DNA from: CAZZBM01 sp964652255
GTDB lineage: Bacteria; Bdellovibrionota; Bacteriovoracia; Bacteriovoracales; CAZZBM01
Direction: 5' to 3'
Length of the DNA stretch: 64,000 nucleotides
Assembly: GCA_964652255.1 (NCBI GenBank)
Contig: CAZZBM010000001.1
Span: 124,001 to 188,000, forward strand
In this document: positions 1 through 7,620 of the stretch, piece by piece
Numbering within the stretch: the first letter of the stretch is position 1
Layout: every line of letters begins with the position of its first letter
Made by a program: the position numbers and the translations under genes
The notes under the pieces: model-generated
What the model saw: only the letters and a program-made list of their open reading frames with translations
What the model was told of the DNA's origin: nothing
Database searches by the model: none

Positions 1-876
1 TATCTCTTAGAAGAACACTTTCCTCAACTTGTTGATTATGACTTTACCTCAAGGATGGAATCATCTCTTGATGATATTGCAGAAAATCAGTTAGATTCTC
101 TTCAATTTTTAAAAAAATTTTATTTAGGAGAAGAAGGACTTCAAGCACAAGTCATGAAAAAAGCAAAAAATATTTCAGCTTTAGAATTTAAAAAAGTAAA
201 ACTTCCTCTTCCTAAAAACCTTGAAATTAGATTAGGAAAATATGGAGCTTTTCTTCATGATCTTTCTGATCAAAAAGATTATTCTTTGCCTGAAGAATTT
301 AGTCCTTCAGATTGTCGTCCTGAAACATTAAAAGAATGGATTGATAAAATTAAAAAAGGAAGAGATCCCCTAGGTTCTTTCCATGGAGAAGCTTGCTATC
401 TTCTCCAAGGACCTTATGGTCCTTATCTTCAATGTGGAAATAAAAGAGTTTCTATTCCAAAAATTCTTCAACAAGAAGAAATTAATTTAACCCTAGCTGG
501 TAAACTTCTTTCTTTACCTAAAATTTTAGGAGAAAAAGAAGGCTCTTCTATTAGCTTACAAGTAGGTCCTTTTGGACCTTATTTAAAATGGAAAGAAGAA
601 TCTAGAAGTCTAAATCAAAGAAATTTTTTAGATATCACCCTAGAAGAAGCCTATCATCACTTACAACAACCTAAGGGAACAAGAAGAAAACAATCCCAGG
701 TTCTTAAAACCTTCTCTGCTTATAAAAAAAAGAAAGTTTCTCTTTATGAAGGACCTTATGGACTTTATTTAAAGCTAGGAACTAAAAATATCACTTTACC
801 CGAAGATTTAAGAAAAAAAGATCTTTCAGAAGAAGAAGTGAAAATTATTTTAAAGAACTTTGACAAAGAGCCTTAA
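1..876 (+). CDS. topA: DNA topoisomerase I, C-terminal part (5' end outside window)
   Basis: The frame is open from the first base and runs 291 codons to a TAA. Its first residues read LVDYDFTSRMESSLDDIA, the conserved end of the type IA topoisomerase core that removes negative supercoils. The rest holds three to four C-terminal beta-repeats with the GPYGPYL or GPFGPYL signature (about residues 137, 190 and 250 of this fragment), as in the repeat domains of bacterial TopA that bind single-stranded DNA. No zinc-finger Cys quartet is visible here. An internal ATG at 55 is not the true start because homology continues upstream. The catalytic Tyr and Toprim domain lie outside the window. The 3' end contains the predicted promoter of the next gene. 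Confidence 0.93.
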   Translation, partial: YLLEEHFPQLVDYDFTSRMESSLDDIAENQLDSLQFLKKFYLGEEGLQAQVMKKAKNISALEFKKVKLPLPKNLEIRLGKYGAFLHDLSDQKDYSLPEEFSPSDCRPETLKEWIDKIKKGRDPLGSFHGEACYLLQGPYGPYLQCGNKRVSIPKILQQEEINLTLAGKLLSLPKILGEKEGSSISLQVGPFGPYLKWKEESRSLNQRNFLDITLEEAYHHLQQPKGTRRKQSQVLKTFSAYKKKKVSLYEGPYGLYLKLGTKNITLPEDLRKKDLSEEEVKIILKNFDKEP

Positions 877-889
877 TTTTTGCTATAGA
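860..889 (+). promoter_or_regulatory. sigma70-type promoter of rpmE2, leaderless
   Basis: TTGACA at 860-865, an 18-base spacer and TATAGA at 884-889. The predicted transcript start is around 896, one or two bases before the ATG at 898. The promoter lies across the end of topA. A 7-bp inverted repeat (GAGCCTT / AAGGCTC) surrounds the -10 box. Confidence 0.65.
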
Positions 890-897
890 AAGGCTCT

Positions 898-1146
898 ATG
901 AAAAAAGATATTCATCCAGAGTATAGACCTGTTGTTTTTAAAGATATTTCTACAAATTTTGCTATCCTTGTAGGATCAACCATTAAAACCAAAGAAACTA
1001 TTCTTTGGGAAGATAATAAAGAATATCCTTTATACAAAACAGATATTTCAAGTGCTTCTCATCCTTTTTATACTGGAACACAAAAGATTATGGACACAGA
1101 AGGAAGAGTAGATAAATTCAATAAGCGTTATAAGAAAAAATCTTAA
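898..1146 (+). CDS. rpmE2: 50S ribosomal protein L31, type B (zinc-free)
   Basis: The 82-residue protein begins MKKDIHPEYRPVVF and contains SHPFYTGTQK and VDKFNKRY, the hallmarks of bacterial L31. It lacks the CxxC pairs of the zinc-binding form, so it is the type B (C-) paralogue that often replaces zinc L31 when zinc is scarce. Its length is normal. The start has no Shine-Dalgarno sequence; a strong promoter ends 8 bases upstream, so the mRNA is probably leaderless. The gene ends tail to tail with cydX, sharing 4 bases. Confidence 0.95.
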   Translation: MKKDIHPEYRPVVFKDISTNFAILVGSTIKTKETILWEDNKEYPLYKTDISSASHPFYTGTQKIMDTEGRVDKFNKRYKKKS

Positions 1147-1226
1147 TTTTTTTCTATCCAATATCCTAGTAAAATTGAAGCTAGTACTGTCATAGCTAAG
1201 CCTAAAATCCAAGCTAAATACCACAT
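1143..1226 (-). CDS. cydX: cytochrome bd oxidase small subunit CydX
   Basis: A 27-residue ORF beginning MWYLAWILGLAM and ending YWIEKN lies 8 bases after cydB. The MWY(F/L)AWILG start, a single transmembrane helix and the position behind cydAB are diagnostic of CydX/YbgT, a small subunit that stabilises the haem d and b595 site of cytochrome bd. A clear Shine-Dalgarno (AAGGAG) sits 4 bases before the ATG. Its stop overlaps the stop of rpmE2 on the other strand. It is short enough to be missed by usual gene callers. Confidence 0.9.
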   Translation of the reverse strand: MWYLAWILGLAMTVLASILLGYWIEKN

Positions 1227-1234
1227 AATTCTCC

Positions 1235-2389
1235 TTAATAATATTTTTTATCATTATTTTCGATATCTTTATGACCAAGAGCTTGTCTTAAAAGGTGATA
1301 AGTCCAAGCAGTATATTTTAAAACAATGGGCAATAAAATAATCGTAGCGATTGTCATCAGCCACAAAGTTTTATGTGAACTACTCGCATCCCAAATAGTT
1401 AAACTATGGGAAGGATTGTAAGAACTTGTCATTAAAAATGGAAAAAGAGCAATGCTAGCCGTAAAAACAGTTCCAGCAATCATCACTGAACTTGTCAAAA
1501 AAGACCATTGATATCGTTGAATTTTTATTAGATAAAAAGTAAATAAAGCACTTAAAATGGTTATAAAAGGAACACCCAGTAGAATAGGATTGTTTTTATA
1601 ATTTTTAAACCAAATACCTGTTTCTGTGATGACATTTTTACTTTGAGGATAACTTGCCCCCTGAGTATTGATAAGGCTTGTAATTGTATATCCCTTTATA
1701 AATTGTAACCAAAAACCTGCACTAATAAATAAAACAATCCATAAAACCAACAGCCAAGGAATAATTTTAACTGCTTTTTCTTGAACAGAACCTAAAGATT
1801 TTATACTTAAATAAACAGCACCATGAATAATATGCATAAGCAAACTAATAACTCCTAAAAGAAGAGAGAAAGGATTTAATAAATTAAGAACACTCATAAA
1901 ATAAGTATCATGATAGCGAGTTAATTGAAATTCATCTAAAGAAAAAGGTACTCCTAAAAATAAGTTTCCAAAAGCAACACCAAAAATGAGAGGAGGAATA
2001 AGCCCTGAAAGAAAAAGAGTATAATCCCAAAATACTCTCATTCTTCCCTGAAACTTATTTCTAAATTCAAAACTAACTGGTCTTAAAATTAAACTAAAAA
2101 GTACAAGAAAAAGTGGTAAATAAAATCCACTAAAAGCAGTTGAATAAACCAGTGGCCAAGCAGCAAAAATAGCACCTCCAGCAGTAATGAGCCAAACTTG
2201 ATTACCTTCCCAGACAGGACCAATAGTGTTAATCATCACTCTTCTTTCTGTATCCGTCTTTCCAAGAAAAGGATTTAAGAAAGCAATTCCCATATCAAAA
2301 CCATCCATAACAGCCACTCCAATCAAAAGAATTACTAAAAGCAACCACCAGATAAATCTCAGGGTTTCATAATCTAACAATATAGGCAT
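1235..2389 (-). CDS. cydB: cytochrome bd quinol oxidase subunit II
   Basis: The 384-residue integral membrane protein has about nine hydrophobic segments. It carries the CydB signatures AVMDGFDMGIAFLNPF near the N-terminus and WEGNQVWLITAGGAIFAAWP around residues 60-80. Together with CydA it forms the inner-membrane terminal oxidase that takes electrons from quinol to oxygen with high affinity, supporting microaerobic respiration. It follows cydA by 12 bases and precedes cydX in one operon. Its length is normal (E. coli CydB is 379). Confidence 0.96.
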   Translation of the reverse strand: MPILLDYETLRFIWWLLLVILLIGVAVMDGFDMGIAFLNPFLGKTDTERRVMINTIGPVWEGNQVWLITAGGAIFAAWPLVYSTAFSGFYLPLFLVLFSLILRPVSFEFRNKFQGRMRVFWDYTLFLSGLIPPLIFGVAFGNLFLGVPFSLDEFQLTRYHDTYFMSVLNLLNPFSLLLGVISLLMHIIHGAVYLSIKSLGSVQEKAVKIIPWLLVLWIVLFISAGFWLQFIKGYTITSLINTQGASYPQSKNVITETGIWFKNYKNNPILLGVPFITILSALFTFYLIKIQRYQWSFLTSSVMIAGTVFTASIALFPFLMTSSYNPSHSLTIWDASSSHKTLWLMTIATIILLPIVLKYTAWTYHLLRQALGHKDIENNDKKYY

Positions 2390-2401
2390 ATATTTTTCCT
2401 T

Positions 2402-3916
2402 TTAAGAATATAATTCTTGACGAACATACTTCACCATTAAGATAATATCTATGATCAGTAAAAAACTATAAAAAATAACAAATCCCATTAAACTAGTAAA
2501 AACCATAGAAGTACTTACAGCGCTCACACCAAGAGCTGTTGGTAAAATTCCTTGAATTGCCCAAGGTTGTCGACCAGATTCAGCAACGATCCAACCTAAT
2601 TCTACTGCAATCCAAGGAAGTGGTAAGGCATAAAGAGCAAAACGATGAAATCTTGAAGGCTGGAATTGTTTTTTTAGTGTTTTATACGTTGCCATAAAAA
2701 ATAAAACCAAAAAACATAATCCACAAAAAACCATAATTCTAAAACTCCAAAATAAAAGATGAATTTGAGGAATTAATTTTAAGGCTGTTTTTTGAATATC
2801 TTCTTTTTTTGCTAGAAGAGGATCTACATTTTGTGCTTTCAGGAGGAGAGCATAGCCTAAATATTTTTCATATTGTTTTAAAATTTCAAGAGCTTTTTGA
2901 TTTTGAGGTTCTTTCTTTAAGATAAGAACAGCCTTATAAGCTTCTATCCCATCAATAATTTTTTTCTCCCCTTGTTGAATAAGTTGTTTAATGCCAGGAA
3001 TTTCTTTATCTAGGCTTCTTGTTCCTAATAATCCTAACAAATAAGGAATTTTAATTTCAAATTTATTTTCCATTTTTTCAACATTAGGAATAGCAAAAAG
3101 AGTAAAAGGTGCTGGTGCAGGATAAGTTTCCCACATAGCTTCAACAGCTGCCATTTTCATTGTTTGAGATTCAGACACATGATACCCGCTTTCATCACCA
3201 AAAAAAATAACCCCTAAAGTTCCTCCTAGACCAAAAATAGAGGCAATAGAAAAACTTCTTTTCATGATTTCTATTTTTTTTTCTTTATAAAGAAAGTAAG
3301 AAGAGATTGCTAACATAAAGACTGCTCCACAAACATAACCAGCTGTGACTGTATGAATAAACTTTGCTTGAGCAACAGGATTAAAAATTAATTCATAAAA
3401 ATTACTCATTTCCATTCTCATGGTTTCATGATTAAAAAATGATCCCACAGGATTTTGCATCCAAGCATTAGCGATCAAAATCCAAACAGCTGATAAATTT
3501 GTTGCTAGGGCTAAGAGAAAAGTACAAAGAAGATGTGTTTTTTTACTCATCTTATCCCAACCAAAGAAGAAAAGACCAATCATGGTACTTTCTAAGAAAA
3601 AAGCCATTAATCCTTCAATAGCTAAAGGAGCACCAAAAATATCACCGACATAGTGACTATAATAAGCCCAATTTGTTCCAAATTGAAATTCCATAGTGAT
3701 TCCAGTAGCGACCCCCATAGCAAAATTAATTCCAAAAAGTTTACCCCAAAATTTTGTTGCTTCTTTCCAGATGGGTTCATCAGTAATGACATAAATAGAC
3801 TCTAAGATAAAAATTAACCAAGCTAAGCCTAAGGTGAGAGGAACAAAAATAAAATGATACAAAGCTGTTAGAGCAAATTGTAATCTAGCAAGAAAAACAG
3901 GTTCTAAATAATCCAT
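2402..3916 (-). CDS. cydA: cytochrome bd quinol oxidase subunit I
   Basis: The 504-residue membrane protein starts with RLQFALTALYHFIFVP (His near residue 21 is the b595 ligand position). It also carries GLMAFFLESTMIGLFFFGW, MQNPVGSFF, a second haem His in FIHTVTAGY, and GRQPWAIQGILPT near the C-terminus. Between about residues 240 and 370 is the quinol-binding Q-loop, of the long form because it matches the length and the LGTRSLD region of the E. coli type. The ATG overlaps the stop of a small upstream ORF (TAATG), so translation is probably coupled. The gene heads the cydABX operon. Confidence 0.96.
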   Translation of the reverse strand: MDYLEPVFLARLQFALTALYHFIFVPLTLGLAWLIFILESIYVITDEPIWKEATKFWGKLFGINFAMGVATGITMEFQFGTNWAYYSHYVGDIFGAPLAIEGLMAFFLESTMIGLFFFGWDKMSKKTHLLCTFLLALATNLSAVWILIANAWMQNPVGSFFNHETMRMEMSNFYELIFNPVAQAKFIHTVTAGYVCGAVFMLAISSYFLYKEKKIEIMKRSFSIASIFGLGGTLGVIFFGDESGYHVSESQTMKMAAVEAMWETYPAPAPFTLFAIPNVEKMENKFEIKIPYLLGLLGTRSLDKEIPGIKQLIQQGEKKIIDGIEAYKAVLILKKEPQNQKALEILKQYEKYLGYALLLKAQNVDPLLAKKEDIQKTALKLIPQIHLLFWSFRIMVFCGLCFLVLFFMATYKTLKKQFQPSRFHRFALYALPLPWIAVELGWIVAESGRQPWAIQGILPTALGVSAVSTSMVFTSLMGFVIFYSFLLIIDIILMVKYVRQELYS

Positions 3917-4083
3917 TATTTGTAATCTCCTGGTAAAATAACTTTACGATAAACATCAATAAATCTTGGTCGCACCATTTGATGTTTTAAAACTGAGTGA
4001 TAAAAAATAACAAGAAAAACAATTTTTAAAATTATTGTTAAAAACAAGGCTTTTCTTAAAGATGTTTTTAAAAAAACTCTCAC
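3916..4083 (-). CDS. small single-helix membrane protein in front of cydA
   Basis: This ORF of 55 codons starts with GTG at 4083 and ends with a TAA that overlaps the cydA ATG by one base. It encodes a basic N-terminus, one hydrophobic helix (ALFLTIILKIVFLVIFYHSV) and a soluble tail ending VYRKVILPGDYK. An in-frame stop lies 12 bases upstream, so the ORF cannot start much earlier. Codon use and the regular tail look genuinely coding. I do not recognise the family with certainty. Small DUF4492-type proteins sit in the same place before cydA in other bacteria and have a similar single helix, so a role in oxidase assembly is a guess from position. Confidence 0.6.
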   Translation of the reverse strand: MRVFLKTSLRKALFLTIILKIVFLVIFYHSVLKHQMVRPRFIDVYRKVILPGDYK

Positions 4084-4124
4084 CTTGAGTTATTCTCTTC
4101 TTACTTTTTTAAAATGACAAATTT

Positions 4125-4153
4125 TTGACAAAAATTCATAAGACTTGTTATAA
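4125..4153 (+). promoter_or_regulatory. sigma70-type promoter of xth
   Basis: Consensus TTGACA at 4125-4130, a 17-base spacer and TTATAA at 4148-4153. The predicted transcript start is about 4160, leaving a leader of about 4 bases before the ATG at 4164. The TTG of the -35 box is also an in-frame TTG codon that could be mistaken for the gene start. Confidence 0.7.
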
Positions 4154-4163
4154 ATCATTCTTC

Positions 4164-4907
4164 ATGCAAATTCTTTCTTGGAATATTAATGGATTAAGGG
4201 CTCGATTAAAGCATAATTTTTTCTCTTTTTTAGACAAAGAAAGTCCAGATATTCTTTGTCTTCAAGAAACTAAAATTCAAGAAAAAGATCTTCCACTTGA
4301 TTTAAAATCTTTAAACTATCATCAATTTTTTCATTTTAGTTTAAGGCCAGGTTATAGTGGAACAGCTATTTTTTCAAAAAAAAAACCTCTTCATATTTCT
4401 TATTCTAATGAAGGGGAAGGAAGACTATTAACTTTAGAATTTAAAGAATTGAAAATTCTCACAGGATATTTTCCTAATGGAGCTTCTTCTTTAGAAAGAC
4501 ATCATTTTAAGTTAAATTTTTTCAAAGATTTTCTTCAAAGTCTTGGAAAAGAATCTAAACCTTTTATCCTTTGTGGGGATTTTAATATTGCTCATCAAGC
4601 TATTGATTTATCTTTTCCAGAAAAAGAAGAAAAAACTTCTGGTTTTTTACCAGAAGAGAGAAAAATATTAGATGATCTTTTATCTCTTGGATTTATTGAT
4701 ACTTATAGAACTCTTCATCCTTCTAAACAAGAATTCACCTGGTGGTCTAGTATTACTAGAGCTAAGCTAAGAAATGAAGGTTGGAGAATTGATTATTTTT
4801 TTCTTAATAAAGAATTTCAACATCTATTAAAAGATGCTTCTATTCTCACTCATGATACTTTAGGAAGTGATCATGCTCCTACAAAAATAGTCTTAGACCT
4901 TCTTTAA
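4164..4907 (+). CDS. xth: exodeoxyribonuclease III family AP endonuclease
   Basis: The 247-residue protein starts MQILSWNINGLRARL. It has the exonuclease-endonuclease-phosphatase motifs in order: NINGLRA, LQETKIQ (metal-binding Glu near 35), GYSGTAIF, GDFNIAH (Asp/Asn), WRIDYFF and the catalytic SDHAP near the C-terminus. The enzyme cuts DNA at abasic sites and trims 3' ends in base excision repair. I chose the ATG at 4164 because homology starts there and the upstream TTG is the -35 promoter box. It ends tail to tail with a DEDDh exonuclease, overlapping by 15 bases. Confidence 0.94.
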   Translation: MQILSWNINGLRARLKHNFFSFLDKESPDILCLQETKIQEKDLPLDLKSLNYHQFFHFSLRPGYSGTAIFSKKKPLHISYSNEGEGRLLTLEFKELKILTGYFPNGASSLERHHFKLNFFKDFLQSLGKESKPFILCGDFNIAHQAIDLSFPEKEEKTSGFLPEERKILDDLLSLGFIDTYRTLHPSKQEFTWWSSITRAKLRNEGWRIDYFFLNKEFQHLLKDASILTHDTLGSDHAPTKIVLDLL

Positions 4908-5411
4908 CAGATCTAATAGCACTAAGTTATTTTCAGCATCTTTCATGGCTTCATGAGCAATAAAATTTAACTTAAAATATTTTTGAAGCCCTGCTCCAGA
5001 GGAGCATTCTAGAGGGAGAAGTCCTTTTTCAATATAAAAAAGAACAATACTAGTTAAATCTAACGTGCGATGAGAAAAATAAGTATAAAAAAATTCTTCA
5101 CCTAAATCTCTTTTTAAAAAAGGGATATCAATAGCATTAAGAGATTTTCCAAGAAGAATTAAATTTTTTTCTCCTTGAAGAAAATGTTCTAATTTTTTTT
5201 TAAAAACATCTAGAGTCACTCCCTCTTGAGCCTTCACTAAGAGTGAGGCAAGATTTTCCTTGACCCAAGAACTAGGTTCTTTAGAATACTGCACATAGCA
5301 ATGAAATCTTTTTAAAACTTGTTCCTTTTCTACTAGAAGAGCTGCAAATTCAATAATTTGATCATCTTGTTGTAATCCTGTTGCTTCTATGTCGATAGAT
5401 AGAAATTTCAT
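4893..5411 (-). CDS. DEDDh 3'-5' exonuclease (DnaQ/RNase T-like)
   Basis: The 172-residue protein carries exonuclease motif I SIDIEATGL (D6, E8), motif II LLGKSLNAIDIPFL (Asp near 119) and motif III HEAMKDAENN (His and Asp near 153-158), the full DEDDh set. It is a single-domain nuclease of the polymerase III epsilon / oligoribonuclease superfamily. The exact subfamily is not clear: it is shorter than DnaQ and lacks a polymerase-binding tail. It sits alone, convergent with xth. Either DNA repair or RNA trimming is possible. Confidence 0.82.
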   Translation of the reverse strand: MKFLSIDIEATGLQQDDQIIEFAALLVEKEQVLKRFHCYVQYSKEPSSWVKENLASLLVKAQEGVTLDVFKKKLEHFLQGEKNLILLGKSLNAIDIPFLKRDLGEEFFYTYFSHRTLDLTSIVLFYIEKGLLPLECSSGAGLQKYFKLNFIAHEAMKDAENNLVLLDLLKKV

Positions 5412-5437
5412 GATCTTCTTTTTTTCTTTATCTTTGT

Positions 5438-5443
5438 TATACT
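5438..5443 (+). promoter_or_regulatory. extended -10 promoter before the acyl-CoA dehydrogenase leader
   Basis: TGT-TATACT matches the extended -10 form (TG at 5435-5436 region, TATACT 5438-5443). No good -35 box is seen upstream. The predicted start near 5450 lies 10 bases before the mini-ORF at 5460. Confidence 0.4.
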
Positions 5444-5459
5444 AAAAATAGAGACAAGG

Positions 5460-5543
5460 ATGTTTCTATTTTGGAACCTTAGCATGGATGCTTGCAAGGA
5501 GTGGGTAAACTCCTTGCATTCAACAAAAAGCAGTGTAGCATGA
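5460..5543 (+). CDS. candidate leader peptide coupled to acyl-CoA dehydrogenase
   Basis: A 27-codon ORF (ATG at 5460, internal ATG at 5484) ends with TGA at 5541-5543. Its stop overlaps the ATG of the dehydrogenase (ATGA), a classical coupling arrangement. A perfect 10-bp hairpin (5493-5518, 6-base loop) lies inside it and contains an AAGGAG-like sequence. The peptide itself (MDACKEWVNSL... from the second ATG) resembles nothing I know. It could be a regulatory leader, or chance. Confidence 0.35.
   Translation: MFLFWNLSMDACKEWVNSLHSTKSSVA
5493..5518 (+). other. hairpin in the acyl-CoA dehydrogenase leader
   Basis: TGCAAGGAGT and ACTCCTTGCA are perfect complements separated by GGGTAA. A ribosome on the mini-ORF would melt the hairpin. 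No T-run follows, so it is not a terminator. Confidence 0.5.
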
Positions 5544-7117
5544 ATAAAAATTTTTGCCTAGATTTTTTTGAACAAAATGCTCTTCTTTTTAAAAATCTTT
5601 ATGATCTTTATCAAAAAGATCATCCTGAACTAAGTGAAGGAGAATTTCTTAATCTTTTTCATGAAATTCTAAAAAATCTTTCTGATTGGACTAAAAATCA
5701 AGTAAGAGCAAGAGCTAAAGAATTAGATTCCCAAGGAGCTGGTATTCTTCAAGATCATAAAACAGTTCCTAATAAATTTTTAAAAGCTTTTTACGAGGAA
5801 GCAGCTAACTTAGGGCTTCTAGGTTTAAGTGCTTCAAAAAGCTTAGGAGGGATGGGACTCCCTTTAAGTCTTTCTTTTATGGGATTTGCTTTGGTTGCTA
5901 AAGAATGTCTTTCTAGCAGTGCTCAGTTAGGATTTTTTCTTTCTATGATTGATATGGTAAAGCAATTTTGCTCTTTAGAAGATCAAGAAGAGCTTATTCC
6001 TCAAATTATTCAAGGTCAACTTAGTGGGTGCATGTGCTTAACAGAGCCTGAAGCTGGATCTGATTTATCTCAAATTAAAACTTTTGCTAAAAAAAAAGAT
6101 CATTCTTGGTATGAAATCACAGGTACAAAAATTTTTATCACTAATGGTGGTGGTGGCTTTGCTTTTGTCTTAGCTAAGACAAAAGAAGGTGATGATTTAA
6201 ATCATCTTTCTTTATTTTTAGTGAAACAAGAAGAGAATAATTACAAAGTCACTAAGATTGAAGATAAAATGGGTTTACATGGATCTTTTACCTGTGAATT
6301 GGTTTTTAATAGAAGTAAGGGGAAACTTCTTGGTGAAGAGGGTTCCGGTTTTAAAAAGATGCTGCATTTAATGAATGAAGCTCGTTTAGCGGTAGGTCTT
6401 CAAGCCTTAGGTGCTTTAGAAGATTGTTATGAGAGATCTTTAAAGTATGCCAGTGAAAGACAACAATTTAAAACTTATTTGAAAGATTTTCCTATGGTTC
6501 ATGAAATGTTAATAGAAATGAATTTAATTAAGGAAGCTCTTGCTCATTATCTTTTAAAATCTCTTCTGCACTATGATTTTTTACAAAAAGGAAATGAGAA
6601 TTATAAAAATATTGTAAGAAAAAAAACACCTCTTATTAAGATGTTTTCTACTGAAGTTCTCACTTATCAAAGTCAAAGAGCCATTCAAATTTTTGGTGGT
6701 TATGGTTTTATGAAAGACTATGAGATAGAAAGAATTCACCGAGACAGTTTTGCTCTTCTTATTTACGAAGGAACTTCTCAGATTCAGTCTTTAATGGCTT
6801 TAAAAGATTACTTTAAAAATTTAAAAAACATTTTTAAATTTAAGAAACTTTATCATTTAAATTTTCTAGACCTCATCAAATTTTCTCTTTTTAGAACTTT
6901 TTTTTTAGAAAATTTTTCTTTTCATTGCACTATTCTCTACTTAGCTCTTTTTAGGAGAAATCAACTCATGAAAAGAACAGAATTTTTTGCTAAATCTTTA
7001 GCTCTTTTGGATATTTCTTATGATCTGATCTTAGACAAAAAAGAAATCAGTAGGGAATTTATCTCCTATATGAAAACTGAACTTTCTTATTTTAAAAAGA
7101 AATTATGTCAATCATAG
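5540..7117 (+). CDS. acyl-CoA dehydrogenase
   Basis: The 525-residue flavoprotein has the family signatures CLTEPEAGSDLSQIKT (about residue 165), GTKIFITNGG, NEARLAVGLQALG, and near residue 400 RIHRDSFALLIYEGTSQIQ with the catalytic-base Glu in YEGT. It should oxidise an acyl-CoA to the enoyl-CoA and pass electrons to an electron-transfer flavoprotein. It is longer than the common 380-residue enzymes, with an extra N-terminal segment and a C-terminal region, like the FadE12/DmdC-type long forms. The ATG at 5540 overlaps the stop of a mini-ORF; an upstream in-frame TTG at 5492 lies inside a hairpin and is less likely. Substrate is unknown. The next ORF overlaps it by 13 bases. Confidence 0.88.
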   Translation: MNKNFCLDFFEQNALLFKNLYDLYQKDHPELSEGEFLNLFHEILKNLSDWTKNQVRARAKELDSQGAGILQDHKTVPNKFLKAFYEEAANLGLLGLSASKSLGGMGLPLSLSFMGFALVAKECLSSSAQLGFFLSMIDMVKQFCSLEDQEELIPQIIQGQLSGCMCLTEPEAGSDLSQIKTFAKKKDHSWYEITGTKIFITNGGGGFAFVLAKTKEGDDLNHLSLFLVKQEENNYKVTKIEDKMGLHGSFTCELVFNRSKGKLLGEEGSGFKKMLHLMNEARLAVGLQALGALEDCYERSLKYASERQQFKTYLKDFPMVHEMLIEMNLIKEALAHYLLKSLLHYDFLQKGNENYKNIVRKKTPLIKMFSTEVLTYQSQRAIQIFGGYGFMKDYEIERIHRDSFALLIYEGTSQIQSLMALKDYFKNLKNIFKFKKLYHLNFLDLIKFSLFRTFFLENFSFHCTILYLALFRRNQLMKRTEFFAKSLALLDISYDLILDKKEISREFISYMKTELSYFKKKLCQS

Positions 7118-7620
7118 AAATATTTCTTTTAATTCAATCCTATCTAGAAAAAAGATCTTCTTGCTCTACTGATCTAAAAGAAGTTTTTATCATCAAAGAA
7201 TGTCCAGCTCATCCTGAAAGTAGTGAGGAGCTCTATTTATCTTTTAATTGTGAAAAAAACCCCTTAGAAAAAATTTTTAATATCATAAAAAAGCATTCTC
7301 CAATAAATTGTTCTTTTCCTATGAGTAAAATTTATCCTTCTGATTCAGATCTTGTAAAAAAAAATAGCCATTATTTTGAAAAACTTTTTTCTTTCAAAGA
7401 GGATCTCTCTTTAAGTTATTCTTGTTTGGTTTTTGAAACCTGGAAAGCTGTAATTAATGATCTTATAGCTAAGATTGATTATAACAACTCTAAATTAAAT
7501 CCTCTTCTTTTTAAATTTAAAGCTGCTGTTTCTAATAAGGAAATTTCTGAAGAATTTTCTTTTTTAGAAAAATATTTTAACTATTCTTGTTCTAGTCTTT
7601 TTATGAATATTTCACCTTAG
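7105..7620 (+). CDS. protein of unknown function behind acyl-CoA dehydrogenase
   Basis: The 171-residue ORF overlaps the dehydrogenase by 13 bases and was probably translated with it. It is Lys/Ser/Phe-rich with seven scattered Cys, no signal peptide and no transmembrane helix. No motif is recognised. It ends tail to tail with the ABC ATPase, overlapping by 20 bases. Its presence as a real gene rests on the long open frame and operon spacing. Confidence 0.55.
   Translation: MSIIEIFLLIQSYLEKRSSCSTDLKEVFIIKECPAHPESSEELYLSFNCEKNPLEKIFNIIKKHSPINCSFPMSKIYPSDSDLVKKNSHYFEKLFSFKEDLSLSYSCLVFETWKAVINDLIAKIDYNNSKLNPLLFKFKAAVSNKEISEEFSFLEKYFNYSCSSLFMNISP

Noticed and set aside
866..896. Terminator of topA
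   Set aside because: The GAGCCTT/AAGGCTC inverted repeat has a 15-base loop and no T-run after it, and it coincides with the rpmE2 promoter.
1048..1278. Reverse frame of 76 codons across rpmE2 and cydX
   Set aside because: It is a shadow of two well-supported genes, and its sequence is not protein-like.
4125..4163. In-frame upstream TTG start for xth
   Set aside because: The TTG is the first base triplet of a consensus -35 box and homology starts at 4164.
5455..5540. Known riboswitch in the acyl-CoA dehydrogenase leader
   Set aside because: Only one hairpin is seen; no aptamer core that I recognise. Kept only as a candidate leader ORF.
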